Of a stretch of DNA of 37,619 nt, positions 16,825 through 24,922 are shown in pieces (positions within the stretch are counted from its first letter, which is position 1; each line of letters opens with the position of its first letter). Origin of the DNA: Oscillibacter sp. (GTDB lineage: Bacteria; Bacillota; Clostridia; Oscillospirales; Oscillospiraceae); assembly GCA_020025475.1 (NCBI GenBank), contig JAHHSA010000011.1:1-37619 (forward strand). Direction: 5' to 3'. The notes under the pieces were generated by a model, which had not been told where the DNA came from, searched no databases, and worked only from the letters and a program-made list of their open reading frames with translations. The position numbers and the translations under genes were made by a program.

Positions 16825-17181
16825 TCAGCGCTTTTCCTTGGGAGAAAAGATCAGAGCTGTCAGGACGGCAAAGACCACTGCGGCGGTAATGCCGCCTGCT
16901 GTGGCACCCAGCCCGCCGGTGAGAATGCCCAGCCAGCCCTTCTCCGCCACGGCAGTGCGGACGCCTTTGGCCAGGGTGTGGCCAAAGCCGGTGAGGGGCA
17001 CGGTGGCTCCGGCTCCGGCCCATTCTACCAGAGGTTCATAAAGCCCCAGAGCGCTGAGAAGGACACCTGCTACCACATAGCCGGTGAGGATGCGGGCAGG
17101 GGTCAGACGGGTCTTGTCCACCAGAACCTGGCCGATGGCGCAGAGAATGCCGCCGCAGAGAAACGCGTTGAAATACTCCAT
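16825..17181 (-). CDS. spoVAE: Stage V sporulation protein AE
   Basis: A 118-residue membrane protein with three to four hydrophobic segments and the SpoVAE (AEb-type) pattern: MEYFNAFLCGGILCAIGQVLVDKTRLTPARILTGYVV split by short loops, then GAGATVPLTGFGHTLAKGV and GGLGATAGGITAAVVF. In spore formers SpoVA proteins form the inner-membrane channel for dipicolinic acid, built under sigma-G in the forespore. The ATG at 17181 follows GGGAGGAAACAAGG; a longer in-frame start at 17223 lacks a good site. It normally sits after spoVAC and spoVAD; here neither is adjacent, and the genes on both sides are unrelated. No convincing sigma-G promoter was seen. Confidence 0.88.
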   Translation of the reverse strand: MEYFNAFLCGGILCAIGQVLVDKTRLTPARILTGYVVAGVLLSALGLYEPLVEWAGAGATVPLTGFGHTLAKGVRTAVAEKGWLGILTGGLGATAGGITAAVVFAVLTALIFSPKEKR

Positions 17182-17323
17182 AACCTTGTTTCCTCCCTTG
17201 TTCGGCCCGCATGGGCGGACCACTGGATGATTCTTGACTTACTGTTCCCCATGCTGTGGAAAACCATGCGGCAAATTAGAGAAAAATAGGCATCTTCTTT
17301 GTATAAAGTGGAAAGACCGCCAA

Positions 17324-17363
17324 GAAAAAACAGAGGACACCACAAAAAAGCGGTGTCCTCTGT
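17324..17363 (-). terminator. Rho-independent terminator after the SPFH gene
   Basis: On the minus strand ACAGAGGACACC and GGTGTCCTCTGT form a perfect 12-bp stem around a 10-base loop, followed by a run of six T. It lies 40 bases after the SPFH gene stop and insulates spoVAE. Confidence 0.9.
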
Positions 17364-17402
17364 GCAAAAACCTGTGGAAAATGTGGGAAACGTTTGTTTG
17401 AA

Positions 17403-18341
17403 TCAGTCGGCGGAGGGGTCCTCAGTGTCAAAGATGGTCTTGGCACCGGCAGCCAGACCGGCCAGCCCCTGGATCTCGCTGGGAATGATGATCTTGGTGG
17501 CCTTGCCGTCAGATACCTTCTCCATGGCCTCCAGCGCACGCAGCTTCAGAACAGCGCTGCTGGGAGCGGCCTCGTTCAGCAGACGCAGGGCATCAGCAGT
17601 GGCTTGCTGGACCTTCATAATGGCCAGGGCTTCTGCCTCGGCGGCCATGATTCGGGCTTCCTTCTCGCCTTCTGCCTTCAAAATAGCGGCCTGCTTGGCA
17701 GCGTCGGCTTCCAAAATGGCGGACTGCTTCTCACCCTCAGCCACCAGAATCTGAGACTGCTTCTGACCTTCAGCCTGGAGGATGGACTCTCGGCGCTCAC
17801 GCTCGGCCTTCATCTGCTTCTCCATGGCGTTTTGAATTTCACGGGGCGGGATGATGTTCTTCAGCTCCACGCGATTGACCTTGATGCCCCAGGGGTCCGT
17901 GGCTTCGTCCAGGATGGCGCGCATCCGGGAGTTGATGATGTCACGGCTGGTGAGGGACTGGTCCAGCTCCATGTCGCCGATGATGTTGCGCAGGGTGGTT
18001 GCGGTCAGGTTCTCGATAGCGTTCATGGGTTGCTCCACACCGTAGGTGAACAGCTTGGGGTCCGTGATCTGGAAGTAGATCACGGTGTCAATCTGCATGG
18101 TGACGTTATCCTTGGTGATGACGGGCTGAGGCGGGAAATCTGCAACCTGTTCTTTCAGGGAGACCTTCTTGGCCACTCGCTCAATGAAGGGAATTTTCAG
18201 ATGAATGCCCACGCCCCACACGGCACGGAAGGCACCCAGGCGCTCCAGCACGTAGGCCCGGGACTGCTGAACAATCACAATATTACTGATAATGAGCACC
18301 AGGAGCAGGACCAGCAGGATGGAAAAAACGATAAATTTCAT
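17403..18341 (-). CDS. SPFH/band 7 membrane protein (QmcA/stomatin-like)
   Basis: A 312-residue stomatin-type protein. One N-terminal membrane helix (3-25) is followed by the SPFH domain (about 27-190; VLERLGAF, GIHLKIPFIERV, VSLKEQ, NVTMQIDTVIYFQITDP) and a long Ala/Glu/Lys-rich coiled coil (about 195-265, repeats of AEGEKQS/AEGEKEA). Such proteins form large cage-like oligomers in membrane microdomains and modulate membrane proteases. Its partner here is the NfeD protein directly upstream, the standard pairing. GGAGGAACCCCC precedes the ATG. The gap to the nfeD stop is 58 bases, so they form one operon. Confidence 0.93.
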   Translation of the reverse strand: MKFIVFSILLVLLLVLIISNIVIVQQSRAYVLERLGAFRAVWGVGIHLKIPFIERVAKKVSLKEQVADFPPQPVITKDNVTMQIDTVIYFQITDPKLFTYGVEQPMNAIENLTATTLRNIIGDMELDQSLTSRDIINSRMRAILDEATDPWGIKVNRVELKNIIPPREIQNAMEKQMKAERERRESILQAEGQKQSQILVAEGEKQSAILEADAAKQAAILKAEGEKEARIMAAEAEALAIMKVQQATADALRLLNEAAPSSAVLKLRALEAMEKVSDGKATKIIIPSEIQGLAGLAAGAKTIFDTEDPSAD

Positions 18342-18399
18342 GGGGGTTCCTCCTTTTCAAAATGGGGTTTTGAAGTTCGGACGGGGAAACAGCGGAAGG

Positions 18400-18837
18400 T
18401 CAGGTGTCAGGGGAGCTCACCCAAAGCTTCACGCCGTCAATGCGCTCCACGGTGACCATAGAGCCCTTGGAAATGACAGAACCGTCGCTGCTGCGGGCGG
18501 TCCAGCTCTTGCCGTCAGTGTAGACGGCGCCGGAGGGAACTGCGTTGTCAATGGTCTCTGTGACACGAGCCTGCTCACCCAGCACCCGGTCGGCGTTGGT
18601 GGGGGTCACCTTGCCACACTGGTATTTCTTGATGAGGGGCCGGGTCAGAACCAGCGTCAGGGCGGAGACGGCTACAAAGAGGCCGCATTGCCACCAGATG
18701 TTGAGTTGCAGGAGGGTGGCCAGCAGGGCGGCCAGAGCACCGGCGGCAAACCAGATACTCACCAGGCCAGCTGTAACGGCCTCAACGATGCCAAAGAGCA
18801 CGATGGCACCCAGCCAGACCCAGATCATGACTTCCAT
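18400..18837 (-). CDS. NfeD family protein (short form)
   Basis: A 145-residue NfeD1b-type protein: two to three membrane helices in residues 1-68 (VWLGAIVLFGIVEAV, IWFAAGALAALLATLL, CGLFVAVSALTLVL), then a C-terminal OB-fold domain (about 80-145: LGEQARVTETIDNAV, GAVYTDGKSWTARSSDG, KGSMVTVERIDGVKLWV). It lacks the ClpP-like protease half of long NfeD proteins. NfeD proteins partner band-7 proteins, matching the downstream gene. AAAGGAGCTTTCT precedes the ATG. It is divergent from the methyltransferase gene; the 200-base gap contains the latter's promoter. Confidence 0.92.
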   Translation of the reverse strand: MEVMIWVWLGAIVLFGIVEAVTAGLVSIWFAAGALAALLATLLQLNIWWQCGLFVAVSALTLVLTRPLIKKYQCGKVTPTNADRVLGEQARVTETIDNAVPSGAVYTDGKSWTARSSDGSVISKGSMVTVERIDGVKLWVSSPDT

Positions 18838-18957
18838 AGAAAGCTCCTTTCCATAAGTAGTTTACACCAGTTTACCACGACTTGTGGAAAAATACGATAT
18901 CAAATTGGTTACAGTCTACGAAAAGCGACCAAATGGCGGTGATAGGGGGAAGATTCG

Positions 18958-18994
18958 TTGAAAGTCGAGGCGCTTCCTGCTATACTGGAAGCGC
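18958..18994 (+). promoter_or_regulatory. Sigma-A promoter with an inverted repeat spanning the -10 box
   Basis: TTGAAA (18958-18963), 17 bases, TATACT (18981-18986). A perfect 8-bp inverted repeat, GCGCTTCC (18970-18977) and GGAAGCGC (18987-18994), brackets the -10 hexamer with a 9-base centre. This placement suits a repressor operator. Confidence 0.65.
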
Positions 18995-19037
18995 AATCTT
19001 TTGTAATTTTGATCTATATAGAAATGGAGGGCGGACA

Positions 19038-20147
19038 ATGACACTGACAGTCCCCTGCCTCTTTGGCCTGGAGTCCCTGGTGGCCGACGAGATGAAACGC
19101 CTGCAACTGAAGAACGTGCGGGCGGAAAATGGTCGCGTACACTGCGATGGCACCATGGCCGATATTGCCCGGCTGAACATCAACCTGCGCTGTGGCGCCC
19201 GCGTGCTGATGGAGCTGGGCTCCTTCCCGGCAACTGATTTTGAGGCCTTGTTTCAGGGCGTCATGGCCCTGCCCTGGGAGGATTACATCCCCCGGGATGG
19301 CGAATTCCCTGTGAAGGGCTATTCTATCAATTCTACGCTCCACTCAGTCCCTGCCTGTCAGGCCATCGTAAAGAAGGCGTCTGCCAAGCGGCTGGGCCGG
19401 GTGTACGGCTGTGAGACTCTGCCGGAGACCGGCAGCCGGTATCAGATCCAGTTCTCTATCATCAAGGACCAGGCCACGCTGTACCTGGATACCTCCGGGG
19501 AGGGCCTCTATAAGCGCGGCTATCGTGCCCGGAACATGGGCGCCCCCCTGCGGGAGACGCTTGCGGCAGCACTGGTGATTCTCAGTCGGTACCGGGGCAA
19601 GGACCCGTTCTGCGACCCGTTCTGCGGCTCCGGAACCATCCCCATTGAGGCGGCGCTGATTGCCAAGAATCGTGCTCCCGGTCTGGATCGCAGCTTCTCT
19701 GCACAGAAGTGGAAAAACATGGACACCAAGCTGTGGTTGGATGCCGCCGACGAGGCAATGGACAAGGAATTTCATGGCAGCTATGACATCTGGGGCGGCG
19801 ATATCGACCCCAAGGCCGTGGAGCTGGCACGCCATAATGCCGAGCTGGCCGGCGTGGAGGACTGCATTCGCTTTGAGGTGGCGGACGCAGGCAGGTTCCA
19901 CCGGGACAGTGAGTACGGCCAGCTGGTCACCAACCCGCCCTACGGCGAGCGGCTCCTGGAGAAGGAAGAGGCCGAGGAGCTGTATCGGGTGTTCGGCCGG
20001 GCCATGCGGGAGATGCCGCCCAAGTGGCGGATTCTGGTGCTCTCCTCCCATACAGAGTTTGAGCGCTGTTTCGGCCGTCCCGCAGATAAGAAGCGGAAGC
20101 TCTACAATGGTATGCTGAAATGTGATGTGTTCCAGTACGGACGGTAA
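19038..20147 (+). CDS. THUMP-domain class I rRNA methyltransferase (RlmL/YpsC-like)
   Basis: A 369-residue RNA methyltransferase. The N-terminal ferredoxin-like/THUMP part (about 1-160) binds RNA; the linker LYKRGYRARNMGAPLRETLAAALV (157-180) is typical of the COG0116 family. The Rossmann domain has SAM motif I DPFCGSGT (193-200), WGGDIDPKAVELARHNA, and the catalytic NPPYGER (299-305), which fits N2-guanine methylation. Bacillus YpsC and the N-terminal half of E. coli RlmL are the nearest known relatives, acting on 23S rRNA; the exact site here is not decided. The ATG at 19038 follows GGAGGGCGG; longer in-frame starts lie in the promoter region. The lipid kinase gene follows 38 bases after the stop. 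Confidence 0.92.
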   Translation: MTLTVPCLFGLESLVADEMKRLQLKNVRAENGRVHCDGTMADIARLNINLRCGARVLMELGSFPATDFEALFQGVMALPWEDYIPRDGEFPVKGYSINSTLHSVPACQAIVKKASAKRLGRVYGCETLPETGSRYQIQFSIIKDQATLYLDTSGEGLYKRGYRARNMGAPLRETLAAALVILSRYRGKDPFCDPFCGSGTIPIEAALIAKNRAPGLDRSFSAQKWKNMDTKLWLDAADEAMDKEFHGSYDIWGGDIDPKAVELARHNAELAGVEDCIRFEVADAGRFHRDSEYGQLVTNPPYGERLLEKEEAEELYRVFGRAMREMPPKWRILVLSSHTEFERCFGRPADKKRKLYNGMLKCDVFQYGR

Positions 20148-20185
20148 GAATACCGCCCGTGGCAGGAGAGAAAGAGAGGTCAGCC

Positions 20186-21118
20186 ATGAAGCACGTCTTC
20201 ATCATCAATCCCCGGGCGGGAAAGAAGAACCAGACCTCCCGCCTGTTGGCCATGGCGGAGAGATTGCGGCAGGACCATGGCCTGGACTGCGGCTGCATGC
20301 TGACGGATCGCCCCGGCGGCGCCACAGAGATGGCCCGGCGGCTGGCAGAGACGGGAGAGCCCCTGCGGATCTATGCCTGCGGCGGAGACGGCACCATTTA
20401 TGAGGTGGCAAACGGCATTGCTGGATTTGAAAACGCCGCCATGACCTGTATTCCGGCGGGGACCGGAAACGACTTCCTGAAAAACTTCGGGCTGGAGGAT
20501 ATGGCGAAGTTTCGGGAGGCGGAAAACCTGTGGGACGGGGACGACATGCAGCTGGATCTCATTGACTGCAATGGCAGGTACTGCACCACCATCGCCTGCA
20601 ATGGCATCGACGCCAGAATTGCAGACAGCGTCCACCGCTACTCCGGCACCCCTGGACTCAATGGCCGCGGCAGCTATTTGGTCTCTGTGGCGGTGAACTT
20701 TTTGTTTAAGCCCATCGGGCGGCGCTGGACGGTGTACCTGGACGGAGAGCGGATAGAGGATAGCTTTGCCCTGGTGTCCATGTGCAACGGGCGCTACTAC
20801 GGCGGCGGTTCCACGCCGGTGCCGGAGGCCCGGATGGACGATGGCGTCCTCCACACCATTCTGATTAAGAATGTGCCCAAGCTCACATTCGGGCGGCTCT
20901 TCGGCGCCTACTCCGCTGGGGACCATGCCTTACTGCCTCAGGAGCTTGTGCGGGTATCAGAGGCAAAGGTTGTGCGGATTGTCTCCGATCAGGAAGATAT
21001 TATCTCCTGCCTGGATGGCGAGACGTTCTGCGCTCGGGAGGTGGTCATGCGCCTGGCCGACAAGCGGCTGAACTTCTTTGGCCCCAAGGGGTGCAGCCCC
21101 AATGCCACCGCCCGCTGA
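20186..21118 (+). CDS. Diacylglycerol kinase family lipid kinase (DgkB/YegS-like)
   Basis: A 310-residue soluble lipid or sphingosine-type kinase that phosphorylates diacylglycerol-like lipids at the membrane. Signature blocks are IINPRAGKK (6-14), the nucleotide loop CGGDGT (65-70), IPAGTGNDF (89-97) and, in the C-terminal beta domain, MCNGRYYGGGSTPVPEARMDDG. Soluble DgkB in Firmicutes recycles diacylglycerol from lipoteichoic acid synthesis. AGAGAGGTCAGCC precedes the ATG at 20186. It is probably co-transcribed with the methyltransferase. No clear terminator was seen before the groESL promoter. Confidence 0.92.
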   Translation: MKHVFIINPRAGKKNQTSRLLAMAERLRQDHGLDCGCMLTDRPGGATEMARRLAETGEPLRIYACGGDGTIYEVANGIAGFENAAMTCIPAGTGNDFLKNFGLEDMAKFREAENLWDGDDMQLDLIDCNGRYCTTIACNGIDARIADSVHRYSGTPGLNGRGSYLVSVAVNFLFKPIGRRWTVYLDGERIEDSFALVSMCNGRYYGGGSTPVPEARMDDGVLHTILIKNVPKLTFGRLFGAYSAGDHALLPQELVRVSEAKVVRIVSDQEDIISCLDGETFCAREVVMRLADKRLNFFGPKGCSPNATAR

Positions 21119-21171
21119 AACAGCGGGGAATAGGGTTTACAGATTCTTCATAAGTTTTGTGCAAATTACCC

Positions 21172-21200
21172 TTTACAAATGCAGAGGACTGTACTATGAT
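21172..21200 (+). promoter_or_regulatory. Sigma-A promoter of groESL
   Basis: TTTACA (21172-21177), a 17-base spacer and TATGAT (21195-21200). The expected start point falls at the left arm of the CIRCE operator. Confidence 0.85.
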
Positions 21201-21207
21201 AACAACG

Positions 21208-21234
21208 TTAGCACTCGAGGGATATGAGTGCTAA
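21208..21234 (+). promoter_or_regulatory. CIRCE operator (HrcA binding site)
   Basis: TTAGCACTC, 9 bases, GAGTGCTAA: a perfect match to the CIRCE consensus. The symmetry extends by AACG/CGTT on each side to 13-bp arms (21204-21238). It overlaps the predicted transcription start of groESL, so HrcA should repress the operon until heat or protein stress. hrcA itself is not in the window. Confidence 0.98.
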
Positions 21235-21286
21235 CGTTGAAATTGTTTTTCCATATAGTTTTAATAGATTGAAGGAGGAACCTCAA

Positions 21287-21571
21287 ATGAAACTCACACC
21301 CCTTGCAGACCGCGTGATCCTAAAAATGGTGGAGACGGAAGAGACCACCAAAGGCGGCATCATTCTCACCGGCTCCGCGAAAGAAAAGCCCTCTGTGGCT
21401 GAAGTCATCTCTGTGGGCCCCGGCGGGAACGTGGAGGGCAAGGACATTGTCATGACCGTAAAGCCAGGCGACAAGGTCATTACCAGCCAGTATGCAGGCA
21501 CCAAGGTAACCCTGGAGGATCAGGAGTACGTGGTGGTTCGTCAGAACGACATTCTGGCAATTGTGGACTGA
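21287..21571 (+). CDS. groES: Co-chaperonin GroES
   Basis: A 94-residue GroES, which forms the seven-subunit lid of the GroEL folding chamber. The start MKLTPLADRVILKMVE, the mobile loop EETTKGGIILTGSAKEKPSVAEV split across residues 16-38, and the end DILAIVD are typical. GAAGGAGGAACCTCAA ends at the ATG (21287). An upstream in-frame ATG (21224) lies inside CIRCE and is not used. groEL follows after 42 bases on the same transcript. Confidence 0.98.
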   Translation: MKLTPLADRVILKMVETEETTKGGIILTGSAKEKPSVAEVISVGPGGNVEGKDIVMTVKPGDKVITSQYAGTKVTLEDQEYVVVRQNDILAIVD

Positions 21572-21613
21572 TCTGAGTCACAAACATTGATTTTCTAGTT
21601 GGAGGTTTTTATC

Positions 21614-23239
21614 ATGTCTAAGTTGATTTTGCGCGGCGACGAGGCTCGTAAGGCCATCGAAGCCGGTGTTAACACTCTCGCTGATACCGTGAAAGTGACC
21701 CTGGGGCCCAAGGGCCGCAATGTCGTGCTGGATAAGAAGTACGGCGCACCCCTGATCACCAATGACGGTGTGACCATCGCCAAGGAAATTGAGCTGGAGG
21801 ACCCGTTTGAGAACATGGGTGCTCAGCTGGTGAAGGAAGTCTCCACCAAGACCAACGATGTGGCCGGTGATGGTACCACCACCGCAACCCTGCTGGCTCA
21901 GGCCATGATCAACGAGGGTCTGAAGAACCTGGCAGCCGGTGCCAACCCCATTATCATGCGCAAGGGCATGAACAAGGCAGTTGAGGCCGCTGTGGCTGAG
22001 GTCAAGAACCTGGCCAAAGCTGTGGACGGCACCAAGGACATCGCCCGTGTCGGCGCTGTCTCTTCCGGTGACGAGCACATCGGTGAGCTGATTGCGGATG
22101 CCATGGAGAAGGTTTCCTCCGACGGTGTCATCACCATCGAGGAGTCCAAGACCGCTGAGACCTACAGTGAGGTCGTGGAGGGCATGCAGTTCGACCGCGG
22201 CTATATCACTCCTTATATGGTCACCGATACCGAGAAGATGGAGGCTGTCATCGACGACGCCTATATCCTGATTACCGACAAGAAGATCTCCGTGATTGCT
22301 GACATCCTGCCCATTCTGGAGCAGCTGGTCCAGTCCGGCAAGAAGCTGGTCATTGTGGCTGACGATGTGGAGGGCGAGGCTCTCAACACCCTGATTGTGA
22401 ACCGTCTGCGCGGCACCCTGAACGTGGTGTGCGTGAAGGCTCCCGGCTTCGGCGATCGCCGCAAGGAGATGCTGCAGGATGTTGCTACCCTGACCGGCGG
22501 TACTGTCATTAGCGAGGAAGTTGGCCTGGAGCTGAAGTCCGCTGATATCTCCATGCTGGGCCGTGCCCGCCAGGTGAAGGTCACCAAGGAGACCACCACC
22601 ATTGTTGACGGTGCCGGCGATGCCAACGCCATCAAGGACCGTGTGGCTCAGATCCGTGCTCAGATTGCCAACACCACCAGCGACTATGACCGTGAGAAGC
22701 TGCAGGAGCGTCTGGCTAAGCTGGCCGGCGGTGTGGCTGTGGTCAAGGTTGGTGCTGCCACCGAGACCGAGATGAAGGAGAAGAAGCTGCGCATCGAGGA
22801 TGCTCTGAATGCTACCCGCGCTGCGGTTGAGGAAGGCGTGGTTGCCGGCGGCGGCACCGTGTTTGTCAACGTCATGGGTGCTGTCGAGGCTCTCATGAAC
22901 ACCGTCGAGGGCGATGAAAAGACCGGTGTGAAGATCATCCTGAAGGCTCTGGAGGCTCCCGTACGTCAGATCGCTGCAAACGCCGGCCTGGACGGCTCTG
23001 TGATCCTGGAAAAGGTCCGTACCTGCGGTAAGACCGGCTACGGCTTCGACGCCTACAAGGAAGAGTACTGCGACATGGTCGCCTGCGGTATCATCGACCC
23101 CGCTAAGGTTACCCGCAGCGCTCTGGAGAACGCCGCTTCCATCAGTGCCATGGTGCTGACCACCGAGTCTCTGGTGACCGATAAGCCCGAGCCCCCTGCG
23201 GCGGCTCCCGCTGCACCCGACATGGGCGGCATGTACTAA
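21614..23239 (+). CDS. groEL: Chaperonin GroEL
   Basis: A 541-residue GroEL/Cpn60, the ATP-driven folding chamber. Conserved blocks are all present: VKVTLGPKGRNVVLDK, the ATP site VAGDGTTTATLLAQ (about 84-97), EDALNATRAAVEEGVVAGGG (about 394-413) and the C-terminal tail PDMGGMY. TTGGAGG lies nine bases before the ATG at 21614; an in-frame ATG at 21599 precedes this site and is unlikely. Codon choice is visibly more uniform (GCT, GAG, AAG, CTG, ACC) than in neighbours, as usual for highly expressed genes. Confidence 0.98.
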   Translation: MSKLILRGDEARKAIEAGVNTLADTVKVTLGPKGRNVVLDKKYGAPLITNDGVTIAKEIELEDPFENMGAQLVKEVSTKTNDVAGDGTTTATLLAQAMINEGLKNLAAGANPIIMRKGMNKAVEAAVAEVKNLAKAVDGTKDIARVGAVSSGDEHIGELIADAMEKVSSDGVITIEESKTAETYSEVVEGMQFDRGYITPYMVTDTEKMEAVIDDAYILITDKKISVIADILPILEQLVQSGKKLVIVADDVEGEALNTLIVNRLRGTLNVVCVKAPGFGDRRKEMLQDVATLTGGTVISEEVGLELKSADISMLGRARQVKVTKETTTIVDGAGDANAIKDRVAQIRAQIANTTSDYDREKLQERLAKLAGGVAVVKVGAATETEMKEKKLRIEDALNATRAAVEEGVVAGGGTVFVNVMGAVEALMNTVEGDEKTGVKIILKALEAPVRQIAANAGLDGSVILEKVRTCGKTGYGFDAYKEEYCDMVACGIIDPAKVTRSALENAASISAMVLTTESLVTDKPEPPAAAPAAPDMGGMY

Positions 23240-23317
23240 GCGAGCGCTTAGAACCATGAGGGCATAAGCAGTTACAAAAGTACTGACGATAAGCTTTCCA
23301 TCATTTCAAACGAAAAC

Positions 23318-23356
23318 GCCCGGTGTTTGCTTCATGGCAGACACCGGGCATTTTTT
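23318..23356 (+). terminator. Rho-independent terminator after groEL
   Basis: GCCCGGTGTTTGC and GCAGACACCGGGC form a 13-bp stem (one mispair) around TTCATG, followed by ATTTTTT. The minus-strand side ends in GTTTTC, so it may also stop the converging ROK transcript. Confidence 0.88.
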
Positions 23357-23463
23357 GTATAGAATCAGATGTGCAGCTGACTCCCTTTCTGCATGAGAGA
23401 GTGTGTGGCAGTAGGCCTGCACTGCTTACTCTCAGCGCCGCCTGCGGGCTGCGATGCAAACCA

Positions 23464-24630
23464 TCACAGCAGTCGGCCTTCAAAGATTTCGGCCAGCAGA
23501 CAGCAGGCACTGCTGCATACCTGGGAACGGGGGCCCAGTTCCGGGCGCAGAACTTTAACGGTGCTGCCGCCCGCCAGTTTTTGGAGATTGATCCGAGATT
23601 CCAACATTTCCAGACAGCATTGAGGCAGATAGGCACCGTCGTGGCCGATGATGATGGCTTGAGGATTCAGGAGGTTCACTGCGCTGGTGAGCGCGCAGGC
23701 CAGGGCATCTGCCATCTCCTCAAATACGGGCTTGAGCTTTTCTGCCTCGCCACCATCCATCATCCAGCAGTATCCGGCAAAGTCTGTCTCGACACCGGAG
23801 ACTTCCTTGAGCCGCTGTTCCATAATTCGGGTGCCGACATAGGTTTCCAAGCAGCCGCGATTGCCGCAGCGGCAGCGGTTGCCTTTCCAATCAATACTGG
23901 TGTGGCCCAGCTCACTGGTGAGGCCCAGAGCGTTGCGCAGCAGCTTGCCATCGGCCACTACTCCGGAGCCTACACCAGTGGAGAGACCCACCAGAATGAA
24001 GTCTTGATAGGGCCGTCCGGCACCGAAATATTTTTCTGCCAGGGCGGCGCAGTTGTACTGGCTGTCGAAAGCCACCGGCAGATGATAGCGCTCAGCCAGA
24101 TGGGCCGCCACCGGCACATCGTGGATGCCGAAGAGGTGAATGGCGTTCAGGATCTTGCCCTGCCGCTGGGCCACAGGGCCAGTGGAACCGATGCCAATGC
24201 CCAGAACCCGCATCTCCGGCCCGGGCATTACCTGGTCAATGGCCCGGAACAGTTCTTCTTCCAGATGCTGGGCACGCTCTGCGTTCATGGGCACCCGGTA
24301 CTCCGCCTCAACGTGGAGCCGCAGGTCGCATCGGACTGCCACGCACTCATCCTGAAAGATGTGGAGACCGATGATGCGGGGAGCGTTGGGGGACAGGCAC
24401 AGGGCGATGGGGTTGCGTCCCTGGCCCTGGATAGCCAGAGGGGCGCATTCCCGCACCACATCCAACTCCAAAAATTCCGAGATCACATTGGACACGGACA
24501 TCTTTGACAGCCCTGTCCGCTTGGTGAGATCCGACCTGGTCACGCACTCTCCAGAGAGAATCAACTGCAAAATCAGCCCCCGGTTTCGCCGTTTCAGTGT
24601 TTCATTGTTGATGCCGGTCCGTCCGCTCAT
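23464..24630 (-). CDS. ROK family transcriptional regulator
   Basis: A 388-residue ROK repressor of the NagC/XylR type. The N-terminus has a winged helix-turn-helix (about 18-75; RGLILQLILSGECVTRSDL, TGLSKMSVSNVISEFLEL). The rest is a sugar-kinase-like ROK domain with GIGIGSTGPV, FDSQYNCAALAEK, LVGLSTGVGSGVV and the zinc loop CRCGNRGCLETYVG. These proteins sense a sugar or amino sugar; the ligand is not visible. GGGAGGGTTACC precedes the ATG at 24630; the longer frame to 24720 crosses the promoter. It is divergent from pyruvate kinase, so it may control pyk, itself, or distant sugar genes; no sugar transporter is adjacent. Confidence 0.92.
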   Translation of the reverse strand: MSGRTGINNETLKRRNRGLILQLILSGECVTRSDLTKRTGLSKMSVSNVISEFLELDVVRECAPLAIQGQGRNPIALCLSPNAPRIIGLHIFQDECVAVRCDLRLHVEAEYRVPMNAERAQHLEEELFRAIDQVMPGPEMRVLGIGIGSTGPVAQRQGKILNAIHLFGIHDVPVAAHLAERYHLPVAFDSQYNCAALAEKYFGAGRPYQDFILVGLSTGVGSGVVADGKLLRNALGLTSELGHTSIDWKGNRCRCGNRGCLETYVGTRIMEQRLKEVSGVETDFAGYCWMMDGGEAEKLKPVFEEMADALACALTSAVNLLNPQAIIIGHDGAYLPQCCLEMLESRINLQKLAGGSTVKVLRPELGPRSQVCSSACCLLAEIFEGRLL

Positions 24631-24657
24631 GGTAACCCTCCCAAATTTTGTACACCC

Positions 24658-24686
24658 ATTATACCATTTATTTCTGCAACTTTCCA
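24658..24686 (-). promoter_or_regulatory. Sigma-A promoter of the ROK gene
   Basis: On the minus strand TGGAAA (24686-24681), a 17-base spacer and a perfect TATAAT (24663-24658), 27 bases before the ATG at 24630. Confidence 0.7.
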
Positions 24687-24813
24687 CACTTTCTGTGGTG
24701 TCGAGGCGAGGTTCCTTCACTTTTGCGTGAAAACATTACTTCTTAAATGATGTCGGATCTCAAAAATGGATGCAGGGAATGAAAAAATGTGTACTGCGGA
24801 CGCAAAAAACTGT

Positions 24814-24841
24814 TTTACATTTTTAAATTTCATGATAGAAT
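24814..24841 (+). promoter_or_regulatory. Sigma-A promoter of pyk
   Basis: TTTACA (24814-24819), a 16-base spacer and TAGAAT (24836-24841), in AT-rich DNA about 80 bases before the pyk start. The 292-base ROK-pyk gap otherwise shows only a small TTCAC/GTGAA hairpin near 24716-24731. Confidence 0.65.
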
Positions 24842-24922
24842 AACGTTAGGTAACCGTTTTCCTGAAATAAAGAATGTGAAAATAGTTTCATAATTTTCGA
24901 TAGAGAGAGGCGTCATGCAACC

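Noticed and set aside
21578..23257. A 559-codon minus-strand open frame opposite groEL.
   Set aside because: It is the well-known antisense artefact of biased groEL codon use; the protein is a low-complexity Gly/Leu/His string.
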